NCBI RefSeq assembly: GCF_037975245.1
Contig: NC_092580.1
Location: 35,063,001-35,127,000, forward strand
DNA length: 64,000 nt
DNA from: Apostichopus japonicus
Taxonomy: Eukaryota; Echinodermata; Holothuroidea; Aspidochirotida; Stichopodidae
Direction of reading: 5' to 3'
Shown here: piece after piece, positions 26,299 to 39,195 of the stretch
Numbering within the stretch: position 1 is the first letter of the stretch
How the letters are laid out: each line of letters begins with the position of its first letter
Notes under the pieces: model-generated
The model's database searches: none
The model's input: only the letters and a program-made list of their open reading frames with translations
Told to the model about the DNA's origin: nothing
Position numbers and translations under genes: made by a program

Positions 26299-27066
26299 CA
26301 CGTCTGACACCAATACAAGGTTCTTTTACGCAGTGCGTCGACGCTCACTTTTTACACTGGGCGATCGAAGTACCCCAATATACGATTGATATACACATCT
26401 ATGTTGTTAAAAATGATAGATGATCTTCAAACGTATTGTATGCAACGCCGTTAACAGAGAGATATACACCAGTGTACGTGAAAACATAACAAAACGCCAT
26501 TGATAGAAAGGGGCGAAGAAAATCACTATAGTTACGTGAAATGCTTCATATAATGACTTTTGGTGGTAGGCCTATACATGAGTATCGGCAGTCCTGAACT
26601 GTTGTGAAACATTATACCGTTCGTTGGAGAAGGGGTGAGGGGGAATTGCGGAATCATAGAAAACAAGAAGTGTTTTCTAAGAGACAATGATATCGAGAGT
26701 GTATATATTGAGGGTGGTGGCTATGGAGAACGTCAATTTCCATTTTTCCGTGTTTTAAGTTTCCGCAAAGAATCCCTTTATTTCAAGTATTTTGTGAGTG
26801 TTCATAAGGTTAAATGCTGTTATAGAGACGGCCGCAATCCGCATAACGGCCGCATAACACTTAATACGGAAATGTGTGTTATAGAACCAACAGCTCATAA
26901 GACTGGTATAAATCCACTTGGCACACCGCGAACGGCATGTAGATTCAGGTCATTTGGACAAAGTGAAAGAGGGCGCCATTAAACAATTGCGATTGAACTT
27001 CGTAGAACCAATTGGAGGTCTACAATTTGATAGTGATGACGAACTGGTTGAAAAATAAAAGACACT
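26299..27066. other. Unassigned intronic sequence
   Basis: No feature recognised. The 115-codon plus-strand frame at 26635-26982 starts at a non-ATG codon and shows no known motif. Confidence 0.5.
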
Positions 27067-27070
27067 TTAA

Positions 27071-30000
27071 AGAGGCCATGACACGAAAAATCCAACTCAT
27101 CGAGAGTAACTTCCTCTGAATCTATGAGAAAATCTATGTTCAAAACTATCCTCAACACCTTGAAAACCTCGAGGACTAATTAGTAATTAACGTTTTAATA
27201 TTCGCATCCGAAAATAGATATCTGAGAATGCGATTTCACAACAAGACAATGATGACGTCATGTTAGGAACACACGTGCAAAGCTCAGGCATGTATCGGAT
27301 GCGCGACGATCATACCGTTCCATATACAGTACACGCACATTTACACTGAGAGAACAACCACTGTATTACGCTATATCGTTAGAAATTTCAAGTTTGTTTT
27401 ACAACTGTTGTAAACTATCCGAGAGAAATGCCGGTCCGTTATGTTGTTGGGGCTGCATAAATATCATTACCCATGCAATTAGCCTTCATCCATGGCTGAA
27501 GGACGAAAAAAAACACGGCGATTATGACCAAGTTAGTGCACAACACCAGCGCCGATTTCACTGGGCCTAGCCAGTATGCAGCTCCGAACGAAGCGAACAC
27601 TTCACGGAAGCATACTACGATCCCTCCTTTTTGTTATGAAATAAAACAAATGGACTTTAACGGTTCGACATAAAAGAGTCATTCTTCTGTCAAGTTATCC
27701 ACAAAAAACTACTCTGTAGACCAGATCGGGGAACAGGAAACCTCCAATGGGGCAAGTGGCGATCCTTAGGAGGTAGCGCGCCGAGCACTAGTAGTACTAT
27801 AGTATTAGCGTTACTACACTGAAGTCGCAATAGACGAAGAGATTTTACTGTATCATCTAAATTAACACCCCCTTCATTGCTCTATTGTATACTAATAAGC
27901 TATGAGGTTAGCTTCAGAAGCGATGGGTTACATCTTCTTGTGAACAAATCTCAGTGCCCCAATTTATTTCTGGAATATGCTGGATCAGTTAATTATAGCA
28001 ATAATTTCTTATTCCTATTCCAGGAAAACCATTTATTATGTTGTGGAGGGAGTGGGGGTAATGGGGATGGGTCAAAATAGGTAGGTAAAAAGATTTTATT
28101 CCAAAGGTTGTTTAATTAAATCTCAAAGCGATTTATTTTAAAGTCACAGAGCCAAAAATTCACACAACATAGTTCAAGTGTTAAATCATTGAACAAAATG
28201 TATTCAATATCAGTTCTAGACAGTCATTCTGGACAATCTGAACTAACATTAACAACAATCATTGTATTATATGACATAAAAGTAAAACTGTACTTTCCAT
28301 AAACATTATCATTCTTAAATTACACTAATGTAATTTGTGACATCAAAGGAGGTTAAAAGAAAACAACTTACATGAATTTTTTTGCTTTAAGCCTACAAAG
28401 CAGTTGCATGTCCATCGCTATCAATCGTTGTTGTGACAAATTAATTAGAATAATCCAGAAGCAAATACAATACAGGGTTATTTAAACCAAGAAACACTGC
28501 ACGACGCAACTCACATGCAAAAATGTTACCCACGAACGACGACACGTACAACACTGATGGGCAATGTGAAACACAGCATCACACGCATTAAAACAATCGA
28601 AGACCATTAACAGAGTGTACAGGTGAGTTTTTGAAGAAAGACTACAAAACAAACCAACTGCTGCTGAAGAAACAGTCTAAAAATTCAAGAGTTCTGCTGC
28701 CTCCATTGGTCTTTATTATGACTTTTCTGTCAAATATCATTGGTGATATGGATATTTTGGCTTCCAGATTAAAGGTACGAATCAAACGAGGTAAATGCCC
28801 CTAAAAAGGTCAATGCCCGTTCCCTTATGCACATATTATATGACATCACGGTCACGCCAATACTTGTGTCCAAATGCTTCAAAACATGCCTTTTCCTTTA
28901 TTGTTGATGTTGGGTCTGGAAAATAACCTTTTCATCCTGAATTAAAAGTCTTGAATTTCAATATATCAACACTGAGGGAACCCTGACGGATTGATAATCC
29001 AACACAATCGTAGTTTAGAAAGGCTTCCTATACAATGAGTTTTCTCCTGGCAACTTGAATCCAGTGTAGTGACCATTGGCTGGAAAATCACTCAGTCTGA
29101 TCCTTTGGACTGCACATGATGGTAGCACAACCCTGACGTGTCTTGCTAGGAACCCCAAGTATCATTGAACCTGTTGACCATAGGCTATGTATCTGTACTG
29201 CCTGGGAAAAAATTAAGAAAGTTCAAAATGTATTAATGTTGGCCATGATGTCCACAATAACAAGCAGGCACACAATGTACAGTTATGGTTACATTTGTTG
29301 TGATTTTACACCTTCCATGTATCATGAAACATTCTTTTGTTTCAGAAAATTGATTTGCAAAACTCCAGGCCAAAGTACTAGCCAAGTAATAATGAGTATG
29401 AAGTAACACATATGCCTACCTAGCATGGCTGCATAATGCAACTTACATCCCCGAGCCAAACTTTCAGTATGCAACCAACCCTACTAGTACTACACACTCT
29501 ACATATGGGTTGTAAGTTACCGTAACACAACGCACAATACGGTTTAGGGTGTTCCGCGAATTCCAACAACACATGCACAAAATGGACTGGATTTTGTTTT
29601 TAAATGCTTCGTTAATAAATTCTTACCACGTTGTATGTTCCTTGCAATGGTTTCGAACGGATTTCTTCTTCGATATGTTGTGGAGCTTCAATTTCGGCTC
29701 GTTTAACAGGCTCGAACTGATACGGTTCTAACACCTCCGCTCCACCCTCAGCGCTCGGTTCAATATTGGAATGATCATCGCCTTCACTCTCTGCTTCGAA
29801 TATGAGAAAGGGCACTCTAATTATAGCCCAATTTCACTGCCTAGTGAAGAACCATTATCACTTTGAACTTCGGTTGCCGCATTTGGCTCTGAATCCGCCA
29901 TTTCACAGGAAATTTTGATTTGATATCGCACTTGTGATCGGTGTTTTGTTTAGTAACTACTAGTGGTATGTGTACTTGTCTACTGTGTACGTGAATGGTA

Positions 30001-30234
30001 CCGTAGCAGCGACAACAAATATGTGTTCAAAACGTGACGTCACATGACGTCATGCGAATCTGAAAATTTTCGAGTAAACAAAGTTTCAACCGCCGAAAAG
30101 GGTAAATTCATTCTCAATTTTCGACTTGAAAAATCAAGTTTTAAACTGGCAGATTGGTTGATACATGTTTTAGAGAACATTCTTTGATGGATCCCAAAAA
30201 TATAGGACTTTGAAATTTTCGTGTCATGGCCACT
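27071..30234 (-). mobile_element. TTAA-flanked DNA transposon (Kolobok-like) carrying a broken gene
   Basis: Both ends have TTAA (27067-27070 and 30235-30238) followed inward by AG(A/T)GGCCATGACACGAAAA, giving a 19-bp inverted repeat with one mismatch. TTAA duplication is shared by piggyBac, Kolobok and a few others. The ends do not begin with the CCC usual for piggyBac, so Kolobok-like is preferred, tentatively. The 3164 bp are not simple repeats. On the minus strand, about 330 bp inside the right end, lies a degenerate spliced gene with P2X7-C-terminus-like sequence. No intact transposase frame was found. Confidence 0.7.
29015..29901 (-). pseudogene. P2X7 C-terminal-like domain pseudogene inside the transposon
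   Basis: Two exon-like pieces are visible on the minus strand. The 5' piece (29901 to 29637) starts ATG GCG GAT (MADSEPNAATEVQ), is acidic, and later carries EPYQFEPV. It ends before a good donor (GTAAGA). Frame continuity is lost by a shift near 29830, where the first frame hits TAA. The 3' piece starts after a pyrimidine-rich acceptor at 29201 and reads YRYIAYGQQVQ, an in-frame TGA (29164-29162), then LGFLARHVRVVLPSCAVQRI and FPANGHYTGFK, ending at TAA 29017-29015. The PY-FEP start and the YRYIAYRQ...VLPSCAV..IR..FP..G.YTGF ending are hallmarks of the cysteine-rich domain of the P2X7 cytoplasmic tail, found as stand-alone proteins in many invertebrates. The WC.C..C core was not found. With a frameshift, a stop and a missing core it is not functional. 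Confidence 0.6.
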
Positions 30235-30238
30235 TTAA

Positions 30239-31552
30239 TGATATGTGTTTATACCCGCACGGAGATTTTGTATCAATACTTTGAAAGGAAGAATTGTGTC
30301 CCAATTTAGCTCTTGGATTGCACACGTGTATCTCGCATTTTCAGAATGCATAATCATGGTAGAGAAAATGTGCAAGCGAAAATGAATTAATTTGCCCAGG
30401 AATGAATGAATTATTGAAAGCTACAATTTATCAAATGAATGACGCAACTTTGATTTGATTATATATGTACTTTATGCCACTAGGTTCTCTGTGTCTTGCG
30501 GTAGATTGTTCGACTCCATCTGGGGTGCTGGGTGTAGTCTGCTTGTTAGATTAGCAGCAGTAGGAATGACTTGGTAAATGAGGCTATCAACTACAACTCA
30601 TTTTGTCACTTGTTTAGGATCCGTATCACCAAGAAATACAACAGTTCAGCCCACCGCGATCTGTCATTATATTGTTCTTCAAATACTTATGGGCATGTCA
30701 GGCCCAAAAAGTCGACCTTCACACAGCATGTGTTACCTCAGTGAGTAAAGCATTAAGTAAACAAAGTTTTGGAACTAGTGCTGAACTTGACAGAAGCCTA
30801 CGTTTTGACAAACGAAAAGGCCTTGTACTTAGCTATCAAACCAGAGCTGACGAAGTATATCTCAAGTGCTCCCACTGGATTTGCTTTGCTCTTAAATACG
30901 TAAGCCTCGACCAACTAATGTCTGAATATCTCTATATGCGAATCACACAATAGAGATTCATATAGGGAGAAGAGCAGATTGTACTACTTGAGTGGAGGAG
31001 AGAAATTAGGTAATGTCATTTCATGCAAGCGATGTCTTTGATTGACTCTCCGAGGCACGGGGCACATGCAACTGCTAAACGCATTTCTGCTTATTCCTGC
31101 TGCAAAACAAGAGAGCTCGTAGTCATATCAAGCTAGAGAAGCTAATTATAACCAGTAGGACTGAATAGCACGCAAATAATGAAGTCAAGCAAAAGAGTGA
31201 ATTTACATAACAACTTTAGCCCGAATTCCGGATAACCTTCGGAGAACCGCTCAAAACCTACGGACAACCTCTAACAGTCTCTGGCTCAGAGTAATCCCCC
31301 GGAAAGTCCAGGTCCTATCATATTTTATCTGTTTCTTGTTTAGGCTGGGATCAAGCTCTGATGCATACTTTTATTTGCTCCTTTCATAAGAATCATTAGT
31401 CCAGAAATAAAAGTTACATCCCATAACATGCATAAGGTGTCATACGAAGAGAATGGCTGTTATCCTGCAACATTATTTTCCTTGAAGGAAGTGTGTAAAT
31501 GTGATATGGTACTCATTTCTTCAAGATTTTTTACCGAGACCAGGGGGCTGTT
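30239..31552. other. Unassigned intronic sequence
   Basis: Nothing recognised. The plus-strand frame at 30672-30953 (93 codons) lacks any motif I know. Confidence 0.5.
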
Positions 31553-31860
31553 CTCAACTTGGACCAGGGGCTGCTCCTTGCTCAGACCAGGGCTGATCCT
31601 TGCTCATACCAGGGCTGCTCCTTGCTCAGACCAGGGCTGCTCCTTGCTCAGACCAGGGTTGCTCCTTGCTCAGACCAGGGCTACTCTTTGCTCAGACCAG
31701 GGCTGATCCATGCTCAGACCAGGGGCTGCTCTTTGCTCAGACCAGGGCTGATTCATGCTCAGACCAGGGACTGCTCATTGCTCAGACCAGGGGCTGATCC
31801 TTGCTCAGACCAGGGGCTGATCCTTGATCAGACCAGCGGTTGTTATAGGTTTAGACCAGA
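31553..31860. repeat. 22-bp tandem array, about 14 copies
   Basis: Unit CTGCTCCTTGCTCAGACC plus AGGG, with some 23-bp units carrying an extra G. All frames are largely open across the array, giving overlapping spurious proteins up to 119 codons. Confidence 0.95.
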
Positions 31861-32227
31861 TATTGATGTTGCAATATTATTTATAAACAATCATCATTTT
31901 CTGGAAGTGACACTTTAATTACACACTAGATAGCTATGGATAACTGTCAACAGGCATTCTGTTTTTTAACATAAGGAGAAACCATGACGTAAGGGCGTTT
32001 CCTTTGTTATTCTTAATTTCTCGCAAACTTAGCCTCTGTGCGGAGATGAAGTATAAATGCTAAAGTACCTGATTATTAGCAGTCCCATCGGAGCTAGTAT
32101 GCGTTCATTGATCCTACCAAAGGATATAATATAACAACCAACCATGAAGTATTACTCTGACGGTTTTAAGTTCGGCATACAGGGAATATTGATTAAAGAT
32201 TTAAAGCGGCACCAGCTCAGTATTTAA
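31861..32227. other. Unassigned intronic sequence
   Basis: Nothing recognised. Confidence 0.5.
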
Positions 32228-32752
32228 CAGGTGTGTTATCTGGAAATATATGTGGAATTGCAGCGTGTGTATGGAGTGTAGGTAAGCCAGTAAGTGCAGC
32301 GTGTGTATGAAGTGTAGGTAGTTTAGGTGAGCTGGTAAGTGCAGTGTGTGTAGGGAGGGTAGGTAAGCTGGTAAGTGCAGTGTAAGTATTGTGAGTGTAG
32401 GTAACCCGGTATAAGTGCAGCGTGTGTATTGGGTATAGGTAGTTTAGGTGAGCTGGTAAGTGCAGTGTGTGTTTGGAGTTAAGGTAAGCTTTTAATTGCA
32501 CTGAGTCGGGAGTTTCGGTAAGTTATTAAGTACAGTGAGTAAGGAGGTTAGGTAAGCTGGTAAGTGCAGTGCGTGTTTGGAGTGTAGGTAAGCTGGTAAG
32601 TGCAGTGTAAGTATTGTGAGTGTAGGTAAGCCCCGCCAGGTAAGTGTGGTGTGTGTAAGAAGTGCAGTTAAGCTGTTAAGTGCACTATGAGTCGGGAGTT
32701 TAGGTAAGCTGGTACGTGCAGCGTGTGTATGAAGTGTAGGTAAGCTAGTTAA
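32228..32752. repeat. About 36-bp diverged tandem array
   Basis: Unit contains GTAAGCTGGTAAGTGCAG followed by CGTGTGTATGAAGTGTAG, with length and sequence variants (for example TGTAAGTATTGTGAG). Purine/G-rich on the + strand. Confidence 0.92.
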
Positions 32753-33210
32753 TTTTCGATTTAACAGAAGATAAAGGACATCAGAGGATATTATACATTA
32801 ATTGTGATATGATATATATCATTGAAACAAAGTTTATTATACATGATTGTATTACAATACCACTTAGTTGTCGAGAATTGCAACAAGAACTCGAAATAAT
32901 ATTAATGAAAGTGCCTGCACTTGAACTGGGACGCCATCCACATCATCGATATGACATTTGACCATTCAACGGAATAAGTACGTAGATGTGTAACATAACA
33001 TACATACTATTGTTTTCTGGTTGGTGCATGGCGCTGAAGTATAAGATATACAGTTCTCATAAATATTTCTCATTCAACGCATATTATCTACTTGTGTCAT
33101 CCTTGTTGGCAAGAAAAACAATGGATTGGGAGGTTAACTCACACTCGGTTGCCCTTGCCATTATATAAGTATATTGTTTATTTTATGTGTATACATATAT
33201 GCACCCATGG
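32753..33210. other. Unassigned intronic sequence
   Basis: Nothing recognised. Confidence 0.5.
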
Positions 33211-33211
33211 C

Positions 33212-33259
<48 letters not shown>
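33211..33259. repeat. (TA)n microsatellite
   Basis: An uninterrupted TA run at the left border of the 33-bp array. Further TA runs interrupt the array at about 34635-34657 and 34748-34768. Confidence 0.97.
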
Positions 33260-33261
<2 letters not shown>

Positions 33262-34912
33262 ATCTATGAGCCTACAGCGCACATTCATGTGTATGCATCT
33301 ATGCGCATATTGCGGACATTTATGTATCCGTCTATGTGCCTTTAGCAGACGTTTATGTATCCATCTATGGGCCTATAGTGAACATTTATATATCCATCTA
33401 TGAAACAATAGCGGATATTTATTTGTATCCATATATGGGCCTAAAGCGAACATATGTGTAGCCATCTATGTGCATATAGTGGATATTTATGTAGCCATCT
33501 GTGTGCCAATAGTAAACATTTATATATCCATCTATGAAACTATAGCGGATATTTATTCGTATCCATCTATGAGCCTATAACGGACATATATGTATCCGAC
33601 TATGGGCGTATAGGGGACATATGTATATATCAATCTATGAGACCATAGCGGACAACTATGTATCCATATATGGGCCTATAGTGAACTTATTTATATCCTT
33701 CTTTGAGCCTAACTGATATTTATTCGTATCCATCTATGTGCCTAAGGCGAACGTACGGGTATCCATCTATGTGCCTAAAGCGGATATGTATTCGTATCAA
33801 TCTATCAGCCTAATACGAGCATAGGTGTATCCGTCTATGTGCCGTTAGCGGACATATGTATATCCGTCTATGTGCCGTTAGCGGAAATATGTATATCCAT
33901 CTATGTGCCTAAAGCGGACATATATGTATATCCATCTTTGTGCCTATAGCGGACATATGTATATCCATCTATGAGCCTATAACGAACATAATATGTATAT
34001 CCATATAAGTGCTTATAGCGGATATGTATTCGTTTCATACTATCAACTTAATACGAACATGTATGTATCCGTCTATGAGCCTTTAGCGGACATATGTATA
34101 TCCATCTATGTGACTATAGCGGACATATGTATATCCATCTATGTGCCTATAGCGGACATATGTATATCCATCTATGAGCCTATAACGGACATAATATGTA
34201 TATCCATATATGAGACTATACCGTAGCGGACATATGTATATCCATCTATGTGCCTATAGCGGACATATGTATATCCATCTATGTGCCTATAGCGGACATA
34301 TGTATATCCATCTATGTGCCTATAGCGGACATAATGTATATCCATCTATGAGACTATACCGTAGCGGACATATGTATATCCATCTATGTGCTTATAGCGG
34401 ATATGTATTCGTTTCATACTATCAACTTAATACGAACATGTATGTATCCGTCTTTGAGCCTTTAGCGGACATATGTATATCCATCTATGTGACTATAGCG
34501 GACATATGTATATCCATCTATGTGCCTATAGCGGACATATGTATATCTATCTATGAAACTATGGTGGACATATGAATATCCATATATAAGCCTATATCTG
34601 ATATTTATTCGTATCTATCTATGAGCCTAGCACATATGTATATATATATATATATATCCATCTATGTGACTAAAGCGAACAAATGTTTTTAAATTAATGA
34701 GCCTATAGCGGATATTTATTCGTATCCATCTATGTGCATATAGCGGATATATATATATATATATATATCCATCCAGGTGGCGATAGATGGCATTTATGTA
34801 TCCAAATTGACCTATAGTAGACATATGTATATCCATCTATGTGCCTATAGCGGACATAGGCCTATGTATATCCATCTATACGCCTATAGCGGACATATGT
34901 GTATCCATATAT
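33260..34912. repeat. About 33-bp tandem array, about 50 copies
   Basis: Unit contains CCATCTATGTGCCTATAGCG followed by GACATATGTATAT. The left part is diverged; the middle (34080-34560) is more homogeneous and contains a duplicated block that includes TCGTTTCATACTATCAAC (about 34028 and 34409). The open frames at 33993-34226 and 34210-34575 are repeat artefacts. Confidence 0.95.
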
Positions 34913-36934
34913 TATAGCTGCATTTATGCGCTCAGTGTAGACTACTAATTTTGAGTCAGTTAACCCTGCATGGGCTGGTGTCGTTGTGTTCAGTGTATTA
35001 CATGCACATTGTACGCTAGTATATACCCATACACCAAAGTCATTCCTGTAATTTAAGTACTAATCTACTTAATTGTTTTAATATACTATCAGGTCATGGT
35101 CGTTTTGCTTTTCGTGGGTGTAAGTAAAAGCTCATTATGTTGTCAATTTCATAATTGGGAAGGTCCGAGACAGCATGACGTTACATTAAAATGCAAGCAT
35201 ATGTCGTCCCTGACTATACTGTGTATGACAGACGAGCCCTTATAATAAATCATATTTAGGAGCGAGACATGTAGTATTTGTAATCGCTTTAATGAGCATC
35301 GATTGGTTTTGATTGGAAATCCTTGAAACAGAAGTGCAAGGTAAACTCGTGCAACAACTGTCGCTTATTTTTTACATATGCAGTAAATCTGTATCCTCTC
35401 TATGGCTAATATAACAATTGACAGCAATAGGCACTGTTAGGTAAACATATTACGTAGACAACACGCAAATGACTTGTATAGCGGTAGCGTGGTCGTAATT
35501 TGCCATTTAACTGCTATGAGAAACAGCTTAAATTAGTTTGACCAATACAGATTCATGGCCTTTGATTACAAAATAATCAATAAATAATAACTTACAATTA
35601 AATATTCGTTGTAGTTATATTATAAATATTTGTCTTTGCCCACATACCAATATTAGAAAATGTATTATACATGCAAGATTGCAGTCTATTATGTGATTAA
35701 AGGGTTGCGGGGGTGTGGAGGAGGAGGTTGGGTCAGCCACGTTTTGACACAGTAAAATGCAGTTTATTATAACTGCTATATTAAATTTCACATAAAAGAA
35801 TCCTTTATGTTTGTGATAAATACCTAAATACAAAAAGTGCCTGCGATACAAAATATGTGGGACTTTACACGGTCGATCAATTGCAGTCTGAAGTTGAGTA
35901 TTACAATATTATATAAATATTTGGCGGGAAAGGGGGTCCCCAAAAAGGGTTCCGAAAGCATAAAAATTCTACCTTAAGTACCAGAAGGAGCGTTAAACTT
36001 GACGGTAAGGAGGGGTTCATGGCAACTTTGACTAAAACAAAAACATTTTCGACGGTAAGTGTAGAAACCTGACGGAAGTTGAAGCTATCAATTTTAGTCG
36101 GTATACGACGACTACCCGCCCCACTACATACATACAACAGTATAACCTTGCATGTGATGATGCAATTGTTTGGAGATCACAAACGCTCATACCGAAGTGA
36201 TTGCGAACTTGAAGTGAATCCACTGCATGTGAATATTATGCGTAATACTGATGATACAAAGCGTTGCATTGACTCGAGTTCGAAGCAAAGTGATGCAACA
36301 GATAAAAGCTTCATGCTACCAGCAAAGATTATGGCCTCTATTACGTAATCGAAGAAAACACCAATATTAGAGCAAATGAAGACAATATTATGTAGAACTA
36401 CACGTATAACAGCCGAAATGTCCACGTAGTTTTAGATTGATATTACGTTCATCCACTGTTGATATATGGTTCTAACATGATGTCACGTTGACACCATATT
36501 CACGCATACTTGGACCCAACAAGCCTTTCTAAGGGGGGGGGGGTGTAGCTGTCATTTTTAATTGTTTAATTTAAAATAGATATATTGTGTCTCAAGAAAT
36601 TTAAGGAATTGCTTGATGTTTGTATTGTCAAATATTTTAAGTTCAATTTCTGACGAGTGTTTGGAAGACGCAAGTAAAATATTATGTTTCCCTTCCAACC
36701 ACTTTCTTCACTGGAAGTTTTGTTTGGTATCATTAGAATTCTAAGAAACATTGATGTCTCATTAATAGGCCACGGAGGTAAGGCAATGTTGTGTTCAATT
36801 TGGATTTGTGGCAAATCAGCGGTGTCCAGTTATTCAGTTGTCTTACAACTAAACGTGTGTAAATATAATTTTCATTTGGTGTAACTGATTTCCGTCACCA
36901 GAACCTGCGCAGATAATTAAAACTACACATTAAA
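34913..36934. other. Unassigned intronic sequence
   Basis: AT-rich DNA with several short overlapping open frames on both strands (about 35615-36884), none with a recognisable motif. A run of G at about 36533-36543 resembles the G-run of transposon ends, but no inverted partner was found. Confidence 0.5.
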
Positions 36935-37440
36935 TGGAATGTGTAAGCAAATGCACACTCTAAAGATTATGTATGCTGATACACAAATACACAATGCACA
37001 TAAACGAGAATGTGTATATGCAAACACAAACTATTAAAAGCAGGTCAGTGGTCGAATACACATTCCACATAAAGATAACGTGTGGGCAAGTACACAATAC
37101 ACATTCCACATAACAGAGAATGTGTGGGCTAATACACAATGTACATCATAGGGAATATGGAGGCAAATCTACAAAGCACATCACAAAACAGTAATGTGTA
37201 GGTGAATACACAATGGCTTATGAGCAGATACACAATAGATACGGTATGATAGAAAAAGTATATAGCGAATACACGATACACATCATAGATAATGTTAATG
37301 CATACGTACAACGCCCGTCACAGAGAGTGTGTAGGTAAACACAGAATGTACATCATACATACAGTTGAGGCGAATAGTTAAAAGCCACAACAGATAATTT
37401 GTCGGACAATATGCAATGCACAATAAATTGGTTTTGTCAC
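36935..37440. repeat. Degenerate tandem repeat of about 45 bp
   Basis: Recurring ACACAATGCACATCA / GAGAATGTGTAGGCAAATAC-like segments, much diverged. Probably an old array. Confidence 0.75.
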
Positions 37441-38334
37441 CGGCAAGTTGATATATAATGTACAACATAACAAATAAGCAGAGCTATTATTATCCTTCCT
37501 CCTTGTTCTTGGTTGTTTTGGTTTCGTAAACAAGATAAACCCATTTTTTAAATTATGATCAAGTTATTTAATTAAAAATCTTCGTTGTGCAAAACGACGT
37601 TTGAAAATTTATCAAAGGCTTGACGTGTTTTGTGTAAATTCTAAAATATGAGCAATTCAACCTAATTTCATATTATAATTTACTGTTAGTCGAACATTCA
37701 GCAACCCTTGGTAATTAAGAAAAGATATTTGAGTGTAATACCCGAAGCCAATGTACATGAACTGCTATTCCCAATATTGAGATTACAATGCTGAAACTAA
37801 AAGGAACAAAGTTCAACTGAGGTAAGCGACACATTTTCTCTCTCATTCAGTTTGCATATGTACTTGAATGCAAAGGATTTTGTCAATAGATTGGTGTCAG
37901 TTTACATGCAAGCCAATACTATGACAGTCTACGTCAACAACAGCTCTCATTGCCATTCACAATTAGCTCAGCGTGGTCGATCATATTCAACATTTAATGG
38001 CGTTGACATGGTTTTTACTTATTAATATCGGCCAAAAAGATACTACTTCTAAGAAAAAGATTTCAGTCAAAAATCTTTGTATGTTAAAGGAGGTGGAATA
38101 CTTCATGATAATCGTGCAACTGGTTTCATTGTGTTTATTTGTTTCCACTTTGCTATAATTTGAATCTTAAAGGCATTTGAACACCCGTCTTGTTTTGAAC
38201 CTTATCATCATTATGGAATAAGATCATTCCACTTGGATCTTAGTATCTGGAACTATTGGGAATTATCACAAACATGACATTCGCTAACCATGACACAATT
38301 TTCTATTTTGGCATCAAGACCAATATGTCCACAT
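37441..38334. other. Unassigned intronic sequence
   Basis: Nothing recognised. Confidence 0.5.
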
Positions 38335-39195
38335 GCAGAGGTTGACCCTCACGCACATATCTGAACCTTCGTAAAGAAGCCCCGGCTCCTACCTACCCTG
38401 AGGGTCTGGACCTCACTCACACATCTGGACAAGAGTAATTAAACCTCTTCTTCCGTATTGAGGGTTGAACCTCACGAAGAAATCTGGGCCTCAGTAACTA
38501 AACATTTTCTTCTGTATTAAGAGGTTTAACCTCACACAGAGATCTGGCCTCAGTTACTAAACCTTTACTTCCGTATTGAGAGGTTGACCCTCACACAGAG
38601 ATCTAGGCCTCAGTTACTAAACCTTTACTTCCGTATTGAGAGGTTGACTCTCACACAGAGATCTAGGCCTCAGTAACAAGACCTTACCGTCCGTATTGGA
38701 AGGTTGACCCTCACACAGAGATCTGGACCTCAGTTACTAAAACTTTACTTCCGTATTGAGAGGTTGACCCTCACACAGAGATCTAGGCCTCAGTAACTAC
38801 ACCTTATCGTCCGTATTGAGAGGTTTAACCTCACACAGAGATCTGGGCCTCAGTAATTACACCTTATCGTCCGTATTGAGAGGTTTAACCTCACACAGAG
38901 ATCTTGGCCTCAGTAACTACACCTTATCGTCCGTATTGAGAGGTTTAACCTCACACAGAGATCTGGGCTTCGGTAACTACACCTTATCGTCCGTATTGAG
39001 AAGTTTAACCTCACACAGAGATCTGGGCCTCGGTAACTACACCTTATCGTCCGTATTGAGAGGTTTAACCTCACACAGAGATCTGGGCCTCGGTAACTAC
39101 ACCTTATCGTCCGTTTTGAGAGGTTTAACCTCACACAGAGATCTGGGCCTCAGCACTAAACCTTTACTTCCGCCCGCACTGAGAGTCTGATCCTC
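38335..39195. repeat. 60-bp tandem array, about 14 copies
   Basis: Unit contains CTCACACAGAGATCTGGGCC, then TCAGTAACTACACCTTATCG and TCCGTATTGAGAGGTTTAAC. Units before about 38760 are diverged and those from 38815 to 39140 are nearly identical. Because 60 is a multiple of 3, the homogeneous part stays open on both strands (for example 38816-39190 plus, 38910-39134 minus). Confidence 0.96.

Noticed and set aside
26635-26982. 115-codon frame in intron 1
   Set aside because: Starts at a non-ATG codon with no recognisable motif; likely chance.
31428-31918. Overlapping open frames of 65-119 codons
   Set aside because: They arise from the 22-bp array, which is stop-free in several frames; no conserved protein features.
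38816-39190. Long open frames on both strands (124 and 74 codons)
   Set aside because: The repeat unit is 60 bp, a multiple of three, so open frames persist automatically. The peptides are pure repeats without start context or domain.
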